The notes: generated by a model not told the origin, from the sequence alone. DNA of 64,000 nucleotides from Pseudomonas knackmussii B13 (GCF_000689415.1 NZ_HG322950.1:3851501-3915500); one strand, 5' to 3'; counted from the first letter of the stretch, positions 42,587 through 51,534 are shown. Made by a program: numbers and translations.

Positions 42587-43516
42587 TTAGACGGCCTTTT
42601 CCAGCTCCGGTACCAGTTCGAACAGATCGCCAACCAGGCCGTAGTCGGCAACCTGGAAGATCGGCGCCTCTTCGTCCTTGTTGATGGCCACGATGACTTT
42701 GGAGTCCTTCATGCCCGCCAGGTGCTGGATGGCACCGGAGATGCCCACGGCGATGTACAGCTGCGGAGCGACGATCTTGCCGGTCTGGCCGACCTGCATG
42801 TCGTTCGGCACGAAGCCGGCGTCGACAGCAGCGCGGGAAGCGCCGACGGCAGCGCCCAGCTTGTCGGCCAGGGCGTAGAGGATCTTGAAGTTGTCGCCAT
42901 TGCCCATGCCGCGGCCACCGGAGACCACGATCTTGGCAGCGGTCAGTTCCGGACGGTCGGACTTGGCCAGCTCTTCGCCGACGAAGGCGGACTTGCCGGC
43001 ATCGGCCGGGCCGGAAACGGCTTCAACGGCAGCGGAACCGCCTTCGGCCGCAACGGCGTCGAAACCGGTGGTACGCACGGTGATCACCTTCACGGCGGCC
43101 GAGGACTGCACGGTGGCGATGGCGTTGCCGGCATAGATCGGACGCTTGAAGGTATCGGCGCTGACTACGTCGATGATCTCGGAGATCTGGTCGACGTCCA
43201 GCAGGGCGGCTACGCGCGGCAGGAAGTTCTTGCCATTGGTGGTAGCCGGGGCCAGCACGTGGCTGTAGCCCTTACCCAGTTCAGCGATCAGCGGAGCGAC
43301 GTTCTCCGGCAGCTGGTGGGCGTAAGCGGCGTTGTCGGCGACCAGCACCTTGGCAACACCTGCGATCTTGGCAGCGGCTTCGGCCACGCCACCGACGTTC
43401 TGGCCGGCGACCAGGACGACGACGTCACCGCCGATCTTCTGTGCGGCAGCGACGGTGTTCAGGGTGGCAGCGCCCAGGACGCCGTTGTTGTGCTCAGCGA
43501 TTACCAGGATAGCCAT
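42587..43516 (-). CDS. etfA: Electron transfer flavoprotein alpha subunit
   Basis: 309 residues. The N-terminal part (MAILVIAEHNNGVLGAATLN) is the ETF alpha/beta domain. The C-terminal FAD-binding domain shows VSGGRGMGNGDNF (about 197-209), GASRAAVDAGFVPNDMQVGQTGK and VGISGAIQHLAGMKDS. With EtfB it carries electrons from acyl-CoA dehydrogenases such as AtuD to ETF-ubiquinone oxidoreductase. Its ATG overlaps the etfB stop by 1 nt (TGATG), so translation is coupled. Confidence 0.96.
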   Translation of the reverse strand: MAILVIAEHNNGVLGAATLNTVAAAQKIGGDVVVLVAGQNVGGVAEAAAKIAGVAKVLVADNAAYAHQLPENVAPLIAELGKGYSHVLAPATTNGKNFLPRVAALLDVDQISEIIDVVSADTFKRPIYAGNAIATVQSSAAVKVITVRTTGFDAVAAEGGSAAVEAVSGPADAGKSAFVGEELAKSDRPELTAAKIVVSGGRGMGNGDNFKILYALADKLGAAVGASRAAVDAGFVPNDMQVGQTGKIVAPQLYIAVGISGAIQHLAGMKDSKVIVAINKDEEAPIFQVADYGLVGDLFELVPELEKAV

Positions 43517-44265
43517 CAGATTACTTTCGCCTCGTTCTTCAGTTTCTCGACCAGTTCAGCAACAGACTTGACCTTGATGCCGGCGCTGCGGGCAGCCGGA
43601 GCTTCCACTTTCAGGGTCTTGACGGTGGAAGCGGTAGAAACGCCCAGGGCGTCCGGGGTAACAACGTCCAGCGGCTTCTTCTTCGCTTTCATGATGTTCG
43701 GCAGCGAGGCGTAGCGCGGCTCGTTCAGGCGCAGGTCGGTGGTGACGATGGCCGGCAGGTTCAGCGCAACGGTCTGCAGACCGCCGTCGATTTCACGGGT
43801 GACGTTGACCTTGTCGCCAGCGACTTCGACCTTGGAGGCGAAAGTGCCCTGGGCGTAGCCAGTCAGCGCAGCCAGCATCTGGCCGGTCTGGTTGTTGTCG
43901 CTGTCGATGGCCTGCTTGCCGAGGATGACCAGCTGCGGCTGCTCTTTGTCGACAACGGCTTTCAGGGCCTTGGCGATGGCCAGGGAGCTCAGGTCGTCGT
44001 TGGATTCGACCAGGATGGCGCGGTCGGCGCCCAGGGCCAGGGCGGTGCGCAGTTGTTCCTGGGCAGCGTTCGGGCCGACGGAGACGGCGATGATTTCAGT
44101 GGCGACGCCCTTCTCTTTCAGACGTACGGCCTCTTCCACGGCGATTTCGCAGAAGGGGTTCATGGACATTTTCACGTTGGCGAGATCGACGCCGGAGTTG
44201 TCCGCCTTGACGCGGACCTTGACGTTATAGTCAACCACTCGTTTGACAGCTACAAGAACCTTCAT
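43516..44265 (-). CDS. etfB: Electron transfer flavoprotein beta subunit
   Basis: 249 residues. Typical ETF-beta sequence: MKVLVAVKRVVDYNVKVRV, MNPFCEIAVEEAVRLKE (key NPFCEIAVEEA), LGKQAIDSDNNQTGQMLA and LRLNEPRYASLPNIMKAKKK. It binds AMP and forms the ETF heterodimer with EtfA. It heads the etfBA operon, which diverges from the ETF-QO gene over a 344-bp region holding a PsrA-type operator. TTTGAA-N16-TAGAAT on the minus strand (44441-44468) is a plausible promoter with a leader of about 170 nt. Confidence 0.96.
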   Translation of the reverse strand: MKVLVAVKRVVDYNVKVRVKADNSGVDLANVKMSMNPFCEIAVEEAVRLKEKGVATEIIAVSVGPNAAQEQLRTALALGADRAILVESNDDLSSLAIAKALKAVVDKEQPQLVILGKQAIDSDNNQTGQMLAALTGYAQGTFASKVEVAGDKVNVTREIDGGLQTVALNLPAIVTTDLRLNEPRYASLPNIMKAKKKPLDVVTPDALGVSTASTVKTLKVEAPAARSAGIKVKSVAELVEKLKNEAKVI

Positions 44266-44609
44266 GGATTCCTCGTTTTTCTCCGGTGAATAGGAATGTC
44301 GCCAGACAGGCCTGGCCGGTAGTGCACGCCATCTGCAACTACATGCAGCAAGACCGCGACCGCAAAACCGTGGCTATCTTGACCGGATCGCCTTGTCGGG
44401 TCAATACACCAAAATACCCCTCCATAAGCTCCGGACCCCGATTCTATCAGGGCTCCATGCATTTCAAACAAACGTTTGTATTGCTCAAAATGGGGGGTAT
44501 AACTATGCTGGGCCCTGTCGCTATAATTGCGCCCCGCTCTGTCCGGGGTAGTGCCCCCGGCCCATACCAACAAATAGCCGTAGAGCCCTGAGTTAGGAGA
44601 GATCGAGAA
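44266..44609. promoter_or_regulatory. Divergent regulatory region of etfBA and ETF-QO
   Basis: 344 bp without a gene. A perfect PsrA-type box CAAAC-N4-GTTTG is at 44465-44478, within which ACAAACGTTTGT (44468-44479) is also a perfect 12-bp palindrome. Rightward sigma70 promoter TTGCTC-N17-TATGCT (44481-44509) and a further TATAAT at 44522-44527 face ETF-QO. A leftward TTTGAA-N16-TAGAAT (44441-44468) faces etfB. The box overlaps the leftward -35 and touches the rightward -35, so one regulator could hold both. I see nothing else in the remaining leader sequences. Confidence 0.65.
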
Positions 44610-46265
44610 GTGGAACGCGAATACATGGAATTCGACGTCGTCATCGTCGGCGCCGGCCCTGCCGGTCTGTCCGCCGCCTGCCGACTGAAGCAGAAGGCCG
44701 CCGAGGCTGGTCAGGAGATCAGCGTCTGCGTGGTCGAGAAGGGTTCCGAGGTAGGCGCCCACATCCTCTCCGGCGCCGTGTTCGAACCGCGCGCGCTGAA
44801 CGAGCTGTTCCCCAACTGGAAAGAGCTCGAAGCCCCGCTGAACACTCCGGTCAAGCGCGACGACATCTATGTCCTGAAGAACGACACCGCCGCTGCGAAG
44901 GTGCCGAACTTCTTCGTGCCCAAGACCATGCACAACGAAGGCAACTACATCATCTCCCTGGGCAACCTGTGCCGCTGGCTGGCCCAGCAGGCCGAAGGCC
45001 TGGGCGTGGAGATCTACCCGGGCTTCGCCGCTCAGGAAGCGCTGATCGACGAGAACGGCGTGGTTCGCGGCATCGTCACCGGTGACCTGGGTGTCGACCG
45101 TGAAGGCAACCCGAAAGAGGGTTACTACACCCCCGGCATGGAACTGCGCGCCAAGTACACCCTGTTCGCCGAAGGCTGCCGTGGCCACATCGGCAAGCAG
45201 CTGATCAAGAAGTACAAGCTCGACAGCGAGTCCGACGCCCAGCACTACGGCATCGGCATCAAGGAAATCTGGGACATCGACCCGGCCAAGCACGAGCAGG
45301 GCCTGGTGGTGCACACCGCCGGCTGGCCGCTGAACGACGAGAACCCGGGCGGCTCCTTCCTTTATCACCTGGAGAACAACCAGGTGGTGGTCGGCCTGAT
45401 CATCGACCTGTCCTACAGCAACCCGCACCTGTCGCCGTTCGACGAGTTCCAGCGCTACAAGCACCACCCGGTGATCAAGCAGTACCTGGAAGGCGGCAAG
45501 CGCGTGGCCTACGGTGCCCGCGCCATCTGCAAGGGCGGCCTGAACTCGCTGCCGAAGATGGTCTTCCCCGGCGGCGCGCTGATCGGTTGCGACCTGGGCA
45601 CCCTGAACTTCGCCAAGATCAAGGGCAGCCACACCGCCATGAAGTCCGGCATGCTGGCTGCCGAAGCCGTTGCCGAAGCCCTGGCCGCCGGCCGCGAAGG
45701 CGGCGACCAGCTGACCAACTACGTCGACGCGTTCAAGGCCAGCTGGCTGTACGACGAACTGTTCCGCAGCCGCAACTTCGGCGCCGCGATGCACAAGTTC
45801 GGCGCCATCGGTGGCGGTGCGTTCAACTTCATCGACCAGAACATCTTCGGCGGCAAGATTCCGTTCACCCTGCACGATACGACTCCGGACTACGCAACCC
45901 TGAAGAAGGCCAGCGAAGCGCCGAAGATCGACTACCCGAAACCCGACGGCAAGATCAGCTTCGACAAGCTGTCCTCGGTGTTCCTCTCCAACACCAACCA
46001 CGAAGAAGACCAGCCGATCCACCTCAAGCTCACCGACCCGAGCGTACCGGTTGGCAAGAACCTGCCGCTGTACGACGAGCCGGCGCAGCGCTACTGCCCG
46101 GCCGGCGTGTACGAAGTGGTCAGCAACGACGACGGCAGCAAGCGCTTCCAGATCAACGCGCAGAACTGCGTGCACTGCAAGACCTGCGACATCAAGGACC
46201 CGGCGCAGAACATCACCTGGGTTGCCCCGGAAGGCACCGGCGGTCCGAACTACCCCAACATGTAA
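44610..46265 (+). CDS. Electron transfer flavoprotein-ubiquinone oxidoreductase
   Basis: 551 residues from a GTG start with AGGAGA 9 nt upstream; an ATG at 44625 is an alternative. The FAD motif VVIVGAGPAGLSAAC is at about 9-23 and GSEVGAHILSGAV follows. The membrane-associated quinone region lies mid-protein. The 4Fe-4S cluster cysteines are near the C-terminus: YCPAGVYEV, then NCVHCKTCDIKDP. It passes electrons from ETF to ubiquinone at the inner membrane, linking acyl-CoA oxidation, including the Atu pathway, to respiration. Confidence 0.95.
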   Translation: MEREYMEFDVVIVGAGPAGLSAACRLKQKAAEAGQEISVCVVEKGSEVGAHILSGAVFEPRALNELFPNWKELEAPLNTPVKRDDIYVLKNDTAAAKVPNFFVPKTMHNEGNYIISLGNLCRWLAQQAEGLGVEIYPGFAAQEALIDENGVVRGIVTGDLGVDREGNPKEGYYTPGMELRAKYTLFAEGCRGHIGKQLIKKYKLDSESDAQHYGIGIKEIWDIDPAKHEQGLVVHTAGWPLNDENPGGSFLYHLENNQVVVGLIIDLSYSNPHLSPFDEFQRYKHHPVIKQYLEGGKRVAYGARAICKGGLNSLPKMVFPGGALIGCDLGTLNFAKIKGSHTAMKSGMLAAEAVAEALAAGREGGDQLTNYVDAFKASWLYDELFRSRNFGAAMHKFGAIGGGAFNFIDQNIFGGKIPFTLHDTTPDYATLKKASEAPKIDYPKPDGKISFDKLSSVFLSNTNHEEDQPIHLKLTDPSVPVGKNLPLYDEPAQRYCPAGVYEVVSNDDGSKRFQINAQNCVHCKTCDIKDPAQNITWVAPEGTGGPNYPNM

Positions 46266-46280
46266 TTCCCGCTCCAACGA

Positions 46281-46307
46281 AAAAGGCTCCCCTCGGGGAG
46301 CCTTTTT
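46281..46307 (+). terminator. Intrinsic terminator after ETF-QO
   Basis: An 8-bp stem (GGCTCCCC / GGGGAGCC) followed by T5 starts 20 nt after the ETF-QO stop. The A-run on the left also allows some function on the other strand. Confidence 0.9.
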
Positions 46308-46372
46308 CATTTCCGTACCAGTCGCCGTAGTAAAACTTCGAAAAAACTACCGGCCACCTTTCGACCCACAGG

Positions 46373-46939
46373 TCATGGCTGCGGGCCGATGGCGAAAAAC
46401 TCCCCGCAGCTCCATACCCCCAGCCACTCTTCGCCGTCGATCAGCCTCGGCACAGCCAGCTCCACCAGTTGATAGAACACGTTGCGATGGATCAGCGCTT
46501 CCAGATTGCTGCGCACCAGTACATAAGGCGCCGGCTCCTGGGTCCGCGGATCGATGAGCACGCGAATGGGATGCTCGGGGCCGGCAACGAACTCGTCCTC
46601 GACGTTGCTGGTAAAGCGCAGCAGTTGCTGCTCGCCCTCCCCTTCGACAGCCAGGGTCACAGCGACGAACGGCGCATCGTCGACACGAATGCCGCACTTC
46701 TCCACCGGAGTGACCAGGAAATAGTCATCGCCATCGCGGCGGATGATGGTCGAGAACAGCTTGACCATCGGCTTGCGGCCGATCGGCGTGCCCAGGTAGT
46801 ACCAGGTGCCATCGCGGGCGATGCGCATGTCGATATCGCCGCAGCACGGCGGGTTCCACAGGTGCACCGGCGGCAGGCCCTTGCCCGGAGTCGAGGGAAT
46901 CTGCGCCAGCAGGTCGCCGGCCTTGCCTGGATCGGTCAT
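46373..46939 (-). CDS. DUF1285 family protein
   Basis: 188 residues, cytoplasmic, no signal peptide. It carries the DUF1285 pattern HLWNPPCCGDIDMRIARDGTWYYLGTPIGR (key WNPPxCGDIDMRI and WxYxGTPIGR, about 27-55) and LFSTIIRRDGDDYFLVTPVEKCGI. Structures of family members are known but not their function. It overlaps the following lipoprotein-gene region: its ATG overlaps the upstream DUF4823 stop by 4 nt, so the two are translationally coupled. It is convergent with ETF-QO. Confidence 0.85.
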   Translation of the reverse strand: MTDPGKAGDLLAQIPSTPGKGLPPVHLWNPPCCGDIDMRIARDGTWYYLGTPIGRKPMVKLFSTIIRRDGDDYFLVTPVEKCGIRVDDAPFVAVTLAVEGEGEQQLLRFTSNVEDEFVAGPEHPIRVLIDPRTQEPAPYVLVRSNLEALIHRNVFYQLVELAVPRLIDGEEWLGVWSCGEFFAIGPQP

Positions 46940-47547
46940 TGGAACTCCTCTGTCGCCTTCACCCCCAGCAGGCTGCGGGCATACTCTTCCAGCGGTGCGC
47001 CGAGCAGGTCCTCGGGCTTGGCATCATAGAATGTCAGGAATCCGCCGCGGCTGCGGATCGTCGCACTGTCCACCAGATAGCGATTACCGGTTTCGATCAG
47101 CATTACCTGAATCACGCTGCGGTCGCGACCGACAGCGTTGTCGGTGTCTTCGTACTCTTCCCAGTTGCCCGCGTTGTCTTCGGCACGAGCGAAGCGCGTG
47201 TAGAGGAGATAGTCGGCGCCGGCTGCGCGCGCCTCCTGCATGGCGCCATCCAGGCCGAGCGGCATCTTGGCACGGCGCACCTGAGGGAAGTATTCGACGA
47301 AGCCGTTGAAGGCCTCCTCGGCGACCACATTGGGGCGCGCATAGGGGTGGCCGGCAGGGACGAACGGCCCCTGGGCGATATAGATGAAGGAGTCCGACTG
47401 GATTCGCCGGTTGGCGATGCGGCGCATCTGGCTGTGGTCCAGGAAGCCGGCGTCACCCATGTAGTAACCGGTGCGGTCGACCATGTCGCTGGGTTTCATA
47501 CAGCCACTCAGTGCGACAAGGGCCAGGGTCAGAATCAGGTAGCGCAT
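46936..47547 (-). CDS. DUF4823-like lipoprotein
   Basis: 203 residues. MRYLILTLALVALSGC is a lipoprotein signal with Cys16 (LSGC). The mature part includes an alternating strand/helix pattern with ADYLLYTRFARAEDNAGNWEEY and RDRSVIQVMLIETGNRYLVDSATIRS, which fits DUF4823. Function unknown. No strong ribosome site is visible before the ATG at 47547 (GAGAAACTGC). It overlaps the DUF1285 gene by 4 nt. The frame is open well upstream, but that part overlaps the radical SAM gene in another frame and is not coding. Confidence 0.7.
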   Translation of the reverse strand: MRYLILTLALVALSGCMKPSDMVDRTGYYMGDAGFLDHSQMRRIANRRIQSDSFIYIAQGPFVPAGHPYARPNVVAEEAFNGFVEYFPQVRRAKMPLGLDGAMQEARAAGADYLLYTRFARAEDNAGNWEEYEDTDNAVGRDRSVIQVMLIETGNRYLVDSATIRSRGGFLTFYDAKPEDLLGAPLEEYARSLLGVKATEEFQ

Positions 47548-47611
47548 GCAGTTTCTCCACCGCCGGCGACAGAAAGCCGGCGCTGGGCGCACAGATGCAG
47601 CTTCCGCGCCA

Positions 47612-48502
47612 TCATAAGCCGCGCTGCCATTCCTGGCGCAGACCGGCCTGCTGCGGACGCTCGATGGCTTCGCGAACCTGGGCCAGCAGGCGCGACTTGT
47701 CAGCACCGAGCACGCCTTTGAGCACCAGGTAGTTGGACGCATGGTCGCTGCGGAATACGGTATCGCGCAGTTCGAGCCCCTGCAGCAGACGCTCGACCTC
47801 GACGAACAACTGGCCCTGCTCCAGCGGCTGGAAGTCCGGGAAACCTTCGCGATAGCGCTGTTCGCCCGTCGGGAAGCTGACGACCAGCGTGGACAGGAAC
47901 TCTGGCTGCGCATCGTTCATCAGGCGCGCCGAATTGTCCGCATGCTGCTCGCTCAAGGTCTTACCGCCCAGGCCATTGAGAATCATCACCGAACGCTTGA
48001 TACCCGCCTGACCGAGCTTGTCCAGCGCGTCCAGCGTCGATGCGTAGGTTTCGCCCTTGTTTACCCGCGCCAGGACCTCGTCGTCACCGGACTCGGCGCC
48101 AACATAGGCCATGCGCAATCCGGCGTCGGCCAGCTCCTTGAGCTCGTCGACCGACTTCTTGCGCAGGTTGCGCGGCAGGCAGTAGCTGGATACGCGATCC
48201 ACCTCAGGCATGTGGTCGCGGATCGCGCGCAGGATGTTCAGTAGTCGTCGAGTCGGCAAGACCAGGGCATCGCCGTCGGCGAGGAACACGCGCTGAACGA
48301 TCAGCTGTTCGCCGCAGCGGCGAATCTCCTCGAGCACCTCAGCTTCATCGCGGGCGCGGAATTTCTTCTGCGGCTGCGTATACATCTCGCAGAACCCGCA
48401 CTGGTTCCAGGAACAGCCATTGGTCACCGGCAGGATCAGCGAATGCGCCTCGCTCGGCGGACGGAACACCGGTTCGATGTAGGAAATCGGGAAATCTTGC
48501 AT
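47612..48502 (-). CDS. Radical SAM protein with CX4CX2C cluster motif
   Basis: 296 residues. Cys30, Cys35 and Cys38 in NGCSWNQCGFCEMY form a CX4CX2C motif rather than the usual CX3CX2C; this spacing recurs in the GCS-N-C-FC-MY group of radical SAM proteins. The rest of the barrel shows VFLADGDALVLPTRRL (SAM-binding GGDP-like region), YCLPRNLRKKS and YVGAESGDDEVLARVNKGET. The reaction is unknown. It follows moaA on the same strand with 25 bp between, suggesting a shared transcript. Confidence 0.82.
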   Translation of the reverse strand: MQDFPISYIEPVFRPPSEAHSLILPVTNGCSWNQCGFCEMYTQPQKKFRARDEAEVLEEIRRCGEQLIVQRVFLADGDALVLPTRRLLNILRAIRDHMPEVDRVSSYCLPRNLRKKSVDELKELADAGLRMAYVGAESGDDEVLARVNKGETYASTLDALDKLGQAGIKRSVMILNGLGGKTLSEQHADNSARLMNDAQPEFLSTLVVSFPTGEQRYREGFPDFQPLEQGQLFVEVERLLQGLELRDTVFRSDHASNYLVLKGVLGADKSRLLAQVREAIERPQQAGLRQEWQRGL

Positions 48503-48527
48503 GAAGGGAATGATCCGGAATACGCGG

Positions 48528-49496
48528 TCAGCCGCCGATGATCTTCATCACCGTGACACCGCCGGAGAACGCCAGCTCCTGCTTGTCCGCCAGCGCCTTG
48601 ACCAGCAACCGCTGCAATGCGGGTAGCGCCTGGTGGCGAGGTTTGTCGAGAAGATCGCCGACGTAGTGACGATTGCTCGACGACAGGCAGCCGTGCAGCC
48701 AGCCAGTGGAAGAAAGGCGCAGGCGCGAGCAGGTGCGGCAGAAAGGTACGCTTTCGTTGGCGATGATGCCGAAGTGGCCCTGCCCCGGCACTTCGTAACG
48801 CAGTGCAGTGGCATCTACCGGCGCGTCAGCCTGAAGATAGGCATGGTTCTGGCCGATCAATTCCAGCAGTTCGTTCAGGCCAACGAATTGGCTGGCGAAG
48901 GCATTGCCGTCGCGGGCCAGGTGGCCCATGCGCATCAGCTCGATGAAACGCAACTCGAAACCGCGCTCCAGGCAGTAATCCAACAACGGCACCACCTGGT
49001 CGAGGTTCTTCCCGCGCAGCGGCACCATGTTGATCTTGATTTTCAGACCGGCAGCGTGAGCCTCGTCGAGCCCCTTGAGCACCGTGGCCAGGTCACCGCC
49101 GCGGGCGATGGTGCGGAAGGACTCGGCGTCCAGGGTATCGAGCGAAACGTTCAACCGGCGAATGCCACATTCCAGCAGCAGCGGGAGCTTGCGCGAGAGC
49201 AACTGGCCGTTGGTGGTGAGGCTGATGTCCTTGAGGTCCAGCTTGCTGACCGCATGCAGGAAGGAGTCGAGCTTGGGACTGACAAGCGGCTCGCCGCCGG
49301 TGATGCGCAGACGCTCGATGCCGGCCGCTTCGATCAGGTAGGCCACACCGCGCGCCAGGTTCTCGGCGGAAAGTTCGTCCTGCGCCGCGACCAGCCGCTT
49401 GCCGTCCGGCACACAGTAGGTGCAGGCGTAGTTGCAGGCAGCGGTAAGGCTGACGCGCAGGTTACGAAAGCGTCTGCCCTGGCGGTCGACGATCAT
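48528..49496 (-). CDS. moaA: MoaA-type GTP 3',8-cyclase
   Basis: 322 residues. The N-terminal cluster motif CNYACTYC (Cys21, Cys25, Cys28) binds SAM; RITGGEPLV and LTTNGQLL follow. The C-terminal cluster, specific to MoaA, is FCRTCSRLRLSSTGWLHGC (three Cys), and the protein ends in the GG tail (KIIGG) needed for activity in this family. It would convert GTP to 3',8-cyclo-GTP in molybdopterin synthesis. No other mo-cofactor genes are near; Pseudomonas often has more than one moaA copy, so this may be a paralogue. Confidence 0.85.
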   Translation of the reverse strand: MIVDRQGRRFRNLRVSLTAACNYACTYCVPDGKRLVAAQDELSAENLARGVAYLIEAAGIERLRITGGEPLVSPKLDSFLHAVSKLDLKDISLTTNGQLLSRKLPLLLECGIRRLNVSLDTLDAESFRTIARGGDLATVLKGLDEAHAAGLKIKINMVPLRGKNLDQVVPLLDYCLERGFELRFIELMRMGHLARDGNAFASQFVGLNELLELIGQNHAYLQADAPVDATALRYEVPGQGHFGIIANESVPFCRTCSRLRLSSTGWLHGCLSSSNRHYVGDLLDKPRHQALPALQRLLVKALADKQELAFSGGVTVMKIIGG

Positions 49497-49590
49497 CCAT
49501 CGGCTCCGGCGGAGAGTGTCTGTTCAGTATATCCCCGCCCGGGCCGGCGGACTTACCCTGGAACGACCTATCCAGGGGCCGAATGACGAC

Positions 49591-50229
49591 TCAGGCGGAA
49601 GGCGAATCACCGTCGCGCTTGCGCTTGTTGCCCATGCGCACGCCGATGTCCATGAGGAATTGGAAGAAGCCTTCCTGATCTTCCAGCACGTCACGCCAGA
49701 ACGGCGAGTGGTACAGCGCCACGGCGCCATGCACCAACGCCCAGGCCGCGCAGTAGTGGAAGTACGGCGGTACGTCTTCCAGCTTGCCGGCGGCGATGCG
49801 CTCCTTGATCAACTGGCTCAGGCGCTCGAAGTTGGATTCGCGGATCTTGTGCAGTTCCTCGACCATCTCCGGCACCTGGCTGTTCTTCACCACCTTCTCT
49901 TCCAGGCGGTCGAACAGACGGTAGCGCTGCGGGTCGCGCATGCGGAACTCGAAGTAGGCGCGCGAGAGACGCTCCTTGTCCCGTGCGACGTCCTCGGAGT
50001 GGAACAGCGCAGCCAGGTCGCGCTCGTAGTCGAGCATCAGGCGCAGGTAGATCTCCGCCTTCGACTTGAAATGCTTGTAGATGGTGCCTTTGCCGATGCC
50101 CACGGCATCGGCGATCATCTCGACCGTGACACTGTCTTCACCCTGTTCGAGGAACAGTTTGAGGGCGGTATCGAGAATCTCCTGTTCGCGACGTCGGAAT
50201 TCGCGAACCTTGCGCGGCTCTTTCTGCAT
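49591..50229 (-). CDS. TetR family transcriptional regulator
   Basis: 212 residues. The HTH is near the N-terminus: ILDTALKLFLEQGEDSVTVEMIADAVGIGKGTIYKHFKSKAEIY (about 18-61, key GIGKGTIYKHF). The C-terminal ligand domain has many aromatic and charged residues; ligand unknown. It resembles the PA2957 TetR group that flanks this lipid-gene region in P. aeruginosa. It is divergent from the class V aminotransferase gene, 84 bp away, whose short AT-rich gap (AAAAATAGTCAAATT) may hold both promoters. Confidence 0.88.
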   Translation of the reverse strand: MQKEPRKVREFRRREQEILDTALKLFLEQGEDSVTVEMIADAVGIGKGTIYKHFKSKAEIYLRLMLDYERDLAALFHSEDVARDKERLSRAYFEFRMRDPQRYRLFDRLEEKVVKNSQVPEMVEELHKIRESNFERLSQLIKERIAAGKLEDVPPYFHYCAAWALVHGAVALYHSPFWRDVLEDQEGFFQFLMDIGVRMGNKRKRDGDSPSA

Positions 50230-50313
50230 AAAAAGACTGTCAGGTCAAAAATAGTCAAATTGCGGAGCCGCGTATTATGCCTATTCAGCGCCAAATTGCA
50301 CGGAACATCCGCC

Positions 50314-51447
50314 ATGAATCTGCTTTCCCATGAGTTTCCCCTGGAACCCGGACTGCGCTACCTGAACCACGCGGCGGTAGCGCCGTGGCCGCGGCGCAGC
50401 GCCGACGCGGTAGCGGCCTTCGCTCGCGAGAACATCCACCTGGGCGCGCGCGATTATCCGCGCTGGCTGGAGATCGAAAAGCGCCTGCGCGAACGCCTGG
50501 CGCGTCTACTCAATGCCGCTACCACCGGCGATATCGCGCTGGTAAAGAACACTTCCGAAGCACTGTCCTTCGTCGCCTTCGGCCTGGACTGGCGCCCCGG
50601 CGACCAGGTGGTGATCAGCAACCAGGAGTTCCCCTCCAATCGCGTGGTCTGGGAAGCACTGAAGCCGCGTGGAGTAGAAGTCATCCAGGTAAGCCTCGAC
50701 GGCACCGATCCAGAGGCCGATCTGCTCGCCGCCTGCGGACCGCGTACCCGCCTGCTGTCGATCAGCGCCGTGCAGTACGCCAGTGGCCTGCGCATGGACC
50801 TTGAGCGCCTCGGCGTCGGCTGTCGCCAGCGCGGCGTGCTGTTCTGCATCGACGCCATCCAGCAGATCGGCGCCCTGCCCTTCGACGTGCAAGCCTATGA
50901 CTGCGCGTTCGCCATGGCCGACGGGCACAAATGGATGCTCGGCCCCGAAGGCCTTGGTGTTTTCTATTGTCGGGCCGCCGAGCGCGAGCAACTGGCGCTG
51001 CAGGAATATGGCTGGCACATGCTGGAGAGCGCCGGCAATTACAACCAGACCGACTGGCAACCGGCTCGTAGCGCAAAACGATTCGAATGCGGCAGTCCGA
51101 ACATGCTCGGCGCCGTAGCCCTGGAGGCAAGCCTGAGCCTGCTGGAAGAAACCGGCATGGCTGCAGTCGGGGCAGCAGTGGCAGCCCGTGTGCAGCAACT
51201 GCAAGACGGCCTGTCACGAATCGCCGGGGCGACCCTCCACAGTCCGCTGCAGGTCGAACGCCGCGCAGGCATCCTGACCTTCAGCCTGGACGGATGGGAC
51301 AATGCCGCCTTGCACGAGCGCCTCAAAGCCGAACAGGTGGTGTGCATCCAGCGTGGAGCCGGTGTACGCCTGTCTCCACACTTCTACACATCGGAAAGTG
51401 TGATAGACGACACATTGGCGATCATCGCCGCGCTGAGTCGGGAATAA
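50314..51447 (+). CDS. Class V aminotransferase-fold PLP enzyme (cysteine desulfurase-like)
   Basis: 377 residues. Landmarks of the class V fold: YLNHAAVAPWPRRS at the N-terminus, LVKNTSEALSFVAFGL (about 75-90), ISNQEFPSNRVVWE, SAVQYASGLRMDLE, CIDAIQQIGALPFDV and the PLP lysine in ADGHKWMLGPEG (Lys about 208). It lacks an evident active-site Cys loop, so a lyase or isomerase role is as likely as desulfuration. The ribosome site before the ATG is poor (CGGAACATCC). It is divergent from a TetR gene that may control it. Confidence 0.82.
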   Translation: MNLLSHEFPLEPGLRYLNHAAVAPWPRRSADAVAAFARENIHLGARDYPRWLEIEKRLRERLARLLNAATTGDIALVKNTSEALSFVAFGLDWRPGDQVVISNQEFPSNRVVWEALKPRGVEVIQVSLDGTDPEADLLAACGPRTRLLSISAVQYASGLRMDLERLGVGCRQRGVLFCIDAIQQIGALPFDVQAYDCAFAMADGHKWMLGPEGLGVFYCRAAEREQLALQEYGWHMLESAGNYNQTDWQPARSAKRFECGSPNMLGAVALEASLSLLEETGMAAVGAAVAARVQQLQDGLSRIAGATLHSPLQVERRAGILTFSLDGWDNAALHERLKAEQVVCIQRGAGVRLSPHFYTSESVIDDTLAIIAALSRE

Positions 51448-51534
51448 GCCGGCGGCATGCTGGGCATGGGTACTTGACGGGCATGGCGGAGGACCTAAAG
51501 CCGGGGAGCTATCTGCAGTATTCCAAATCCGTTT

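Noticed and set aside
44266..44609. Riboswitch or leader peptide in the etf intergenic region
   Set aside because: No stable conserved fold or short frame with a ribosome site was seen; the features present are promoters and one operator.
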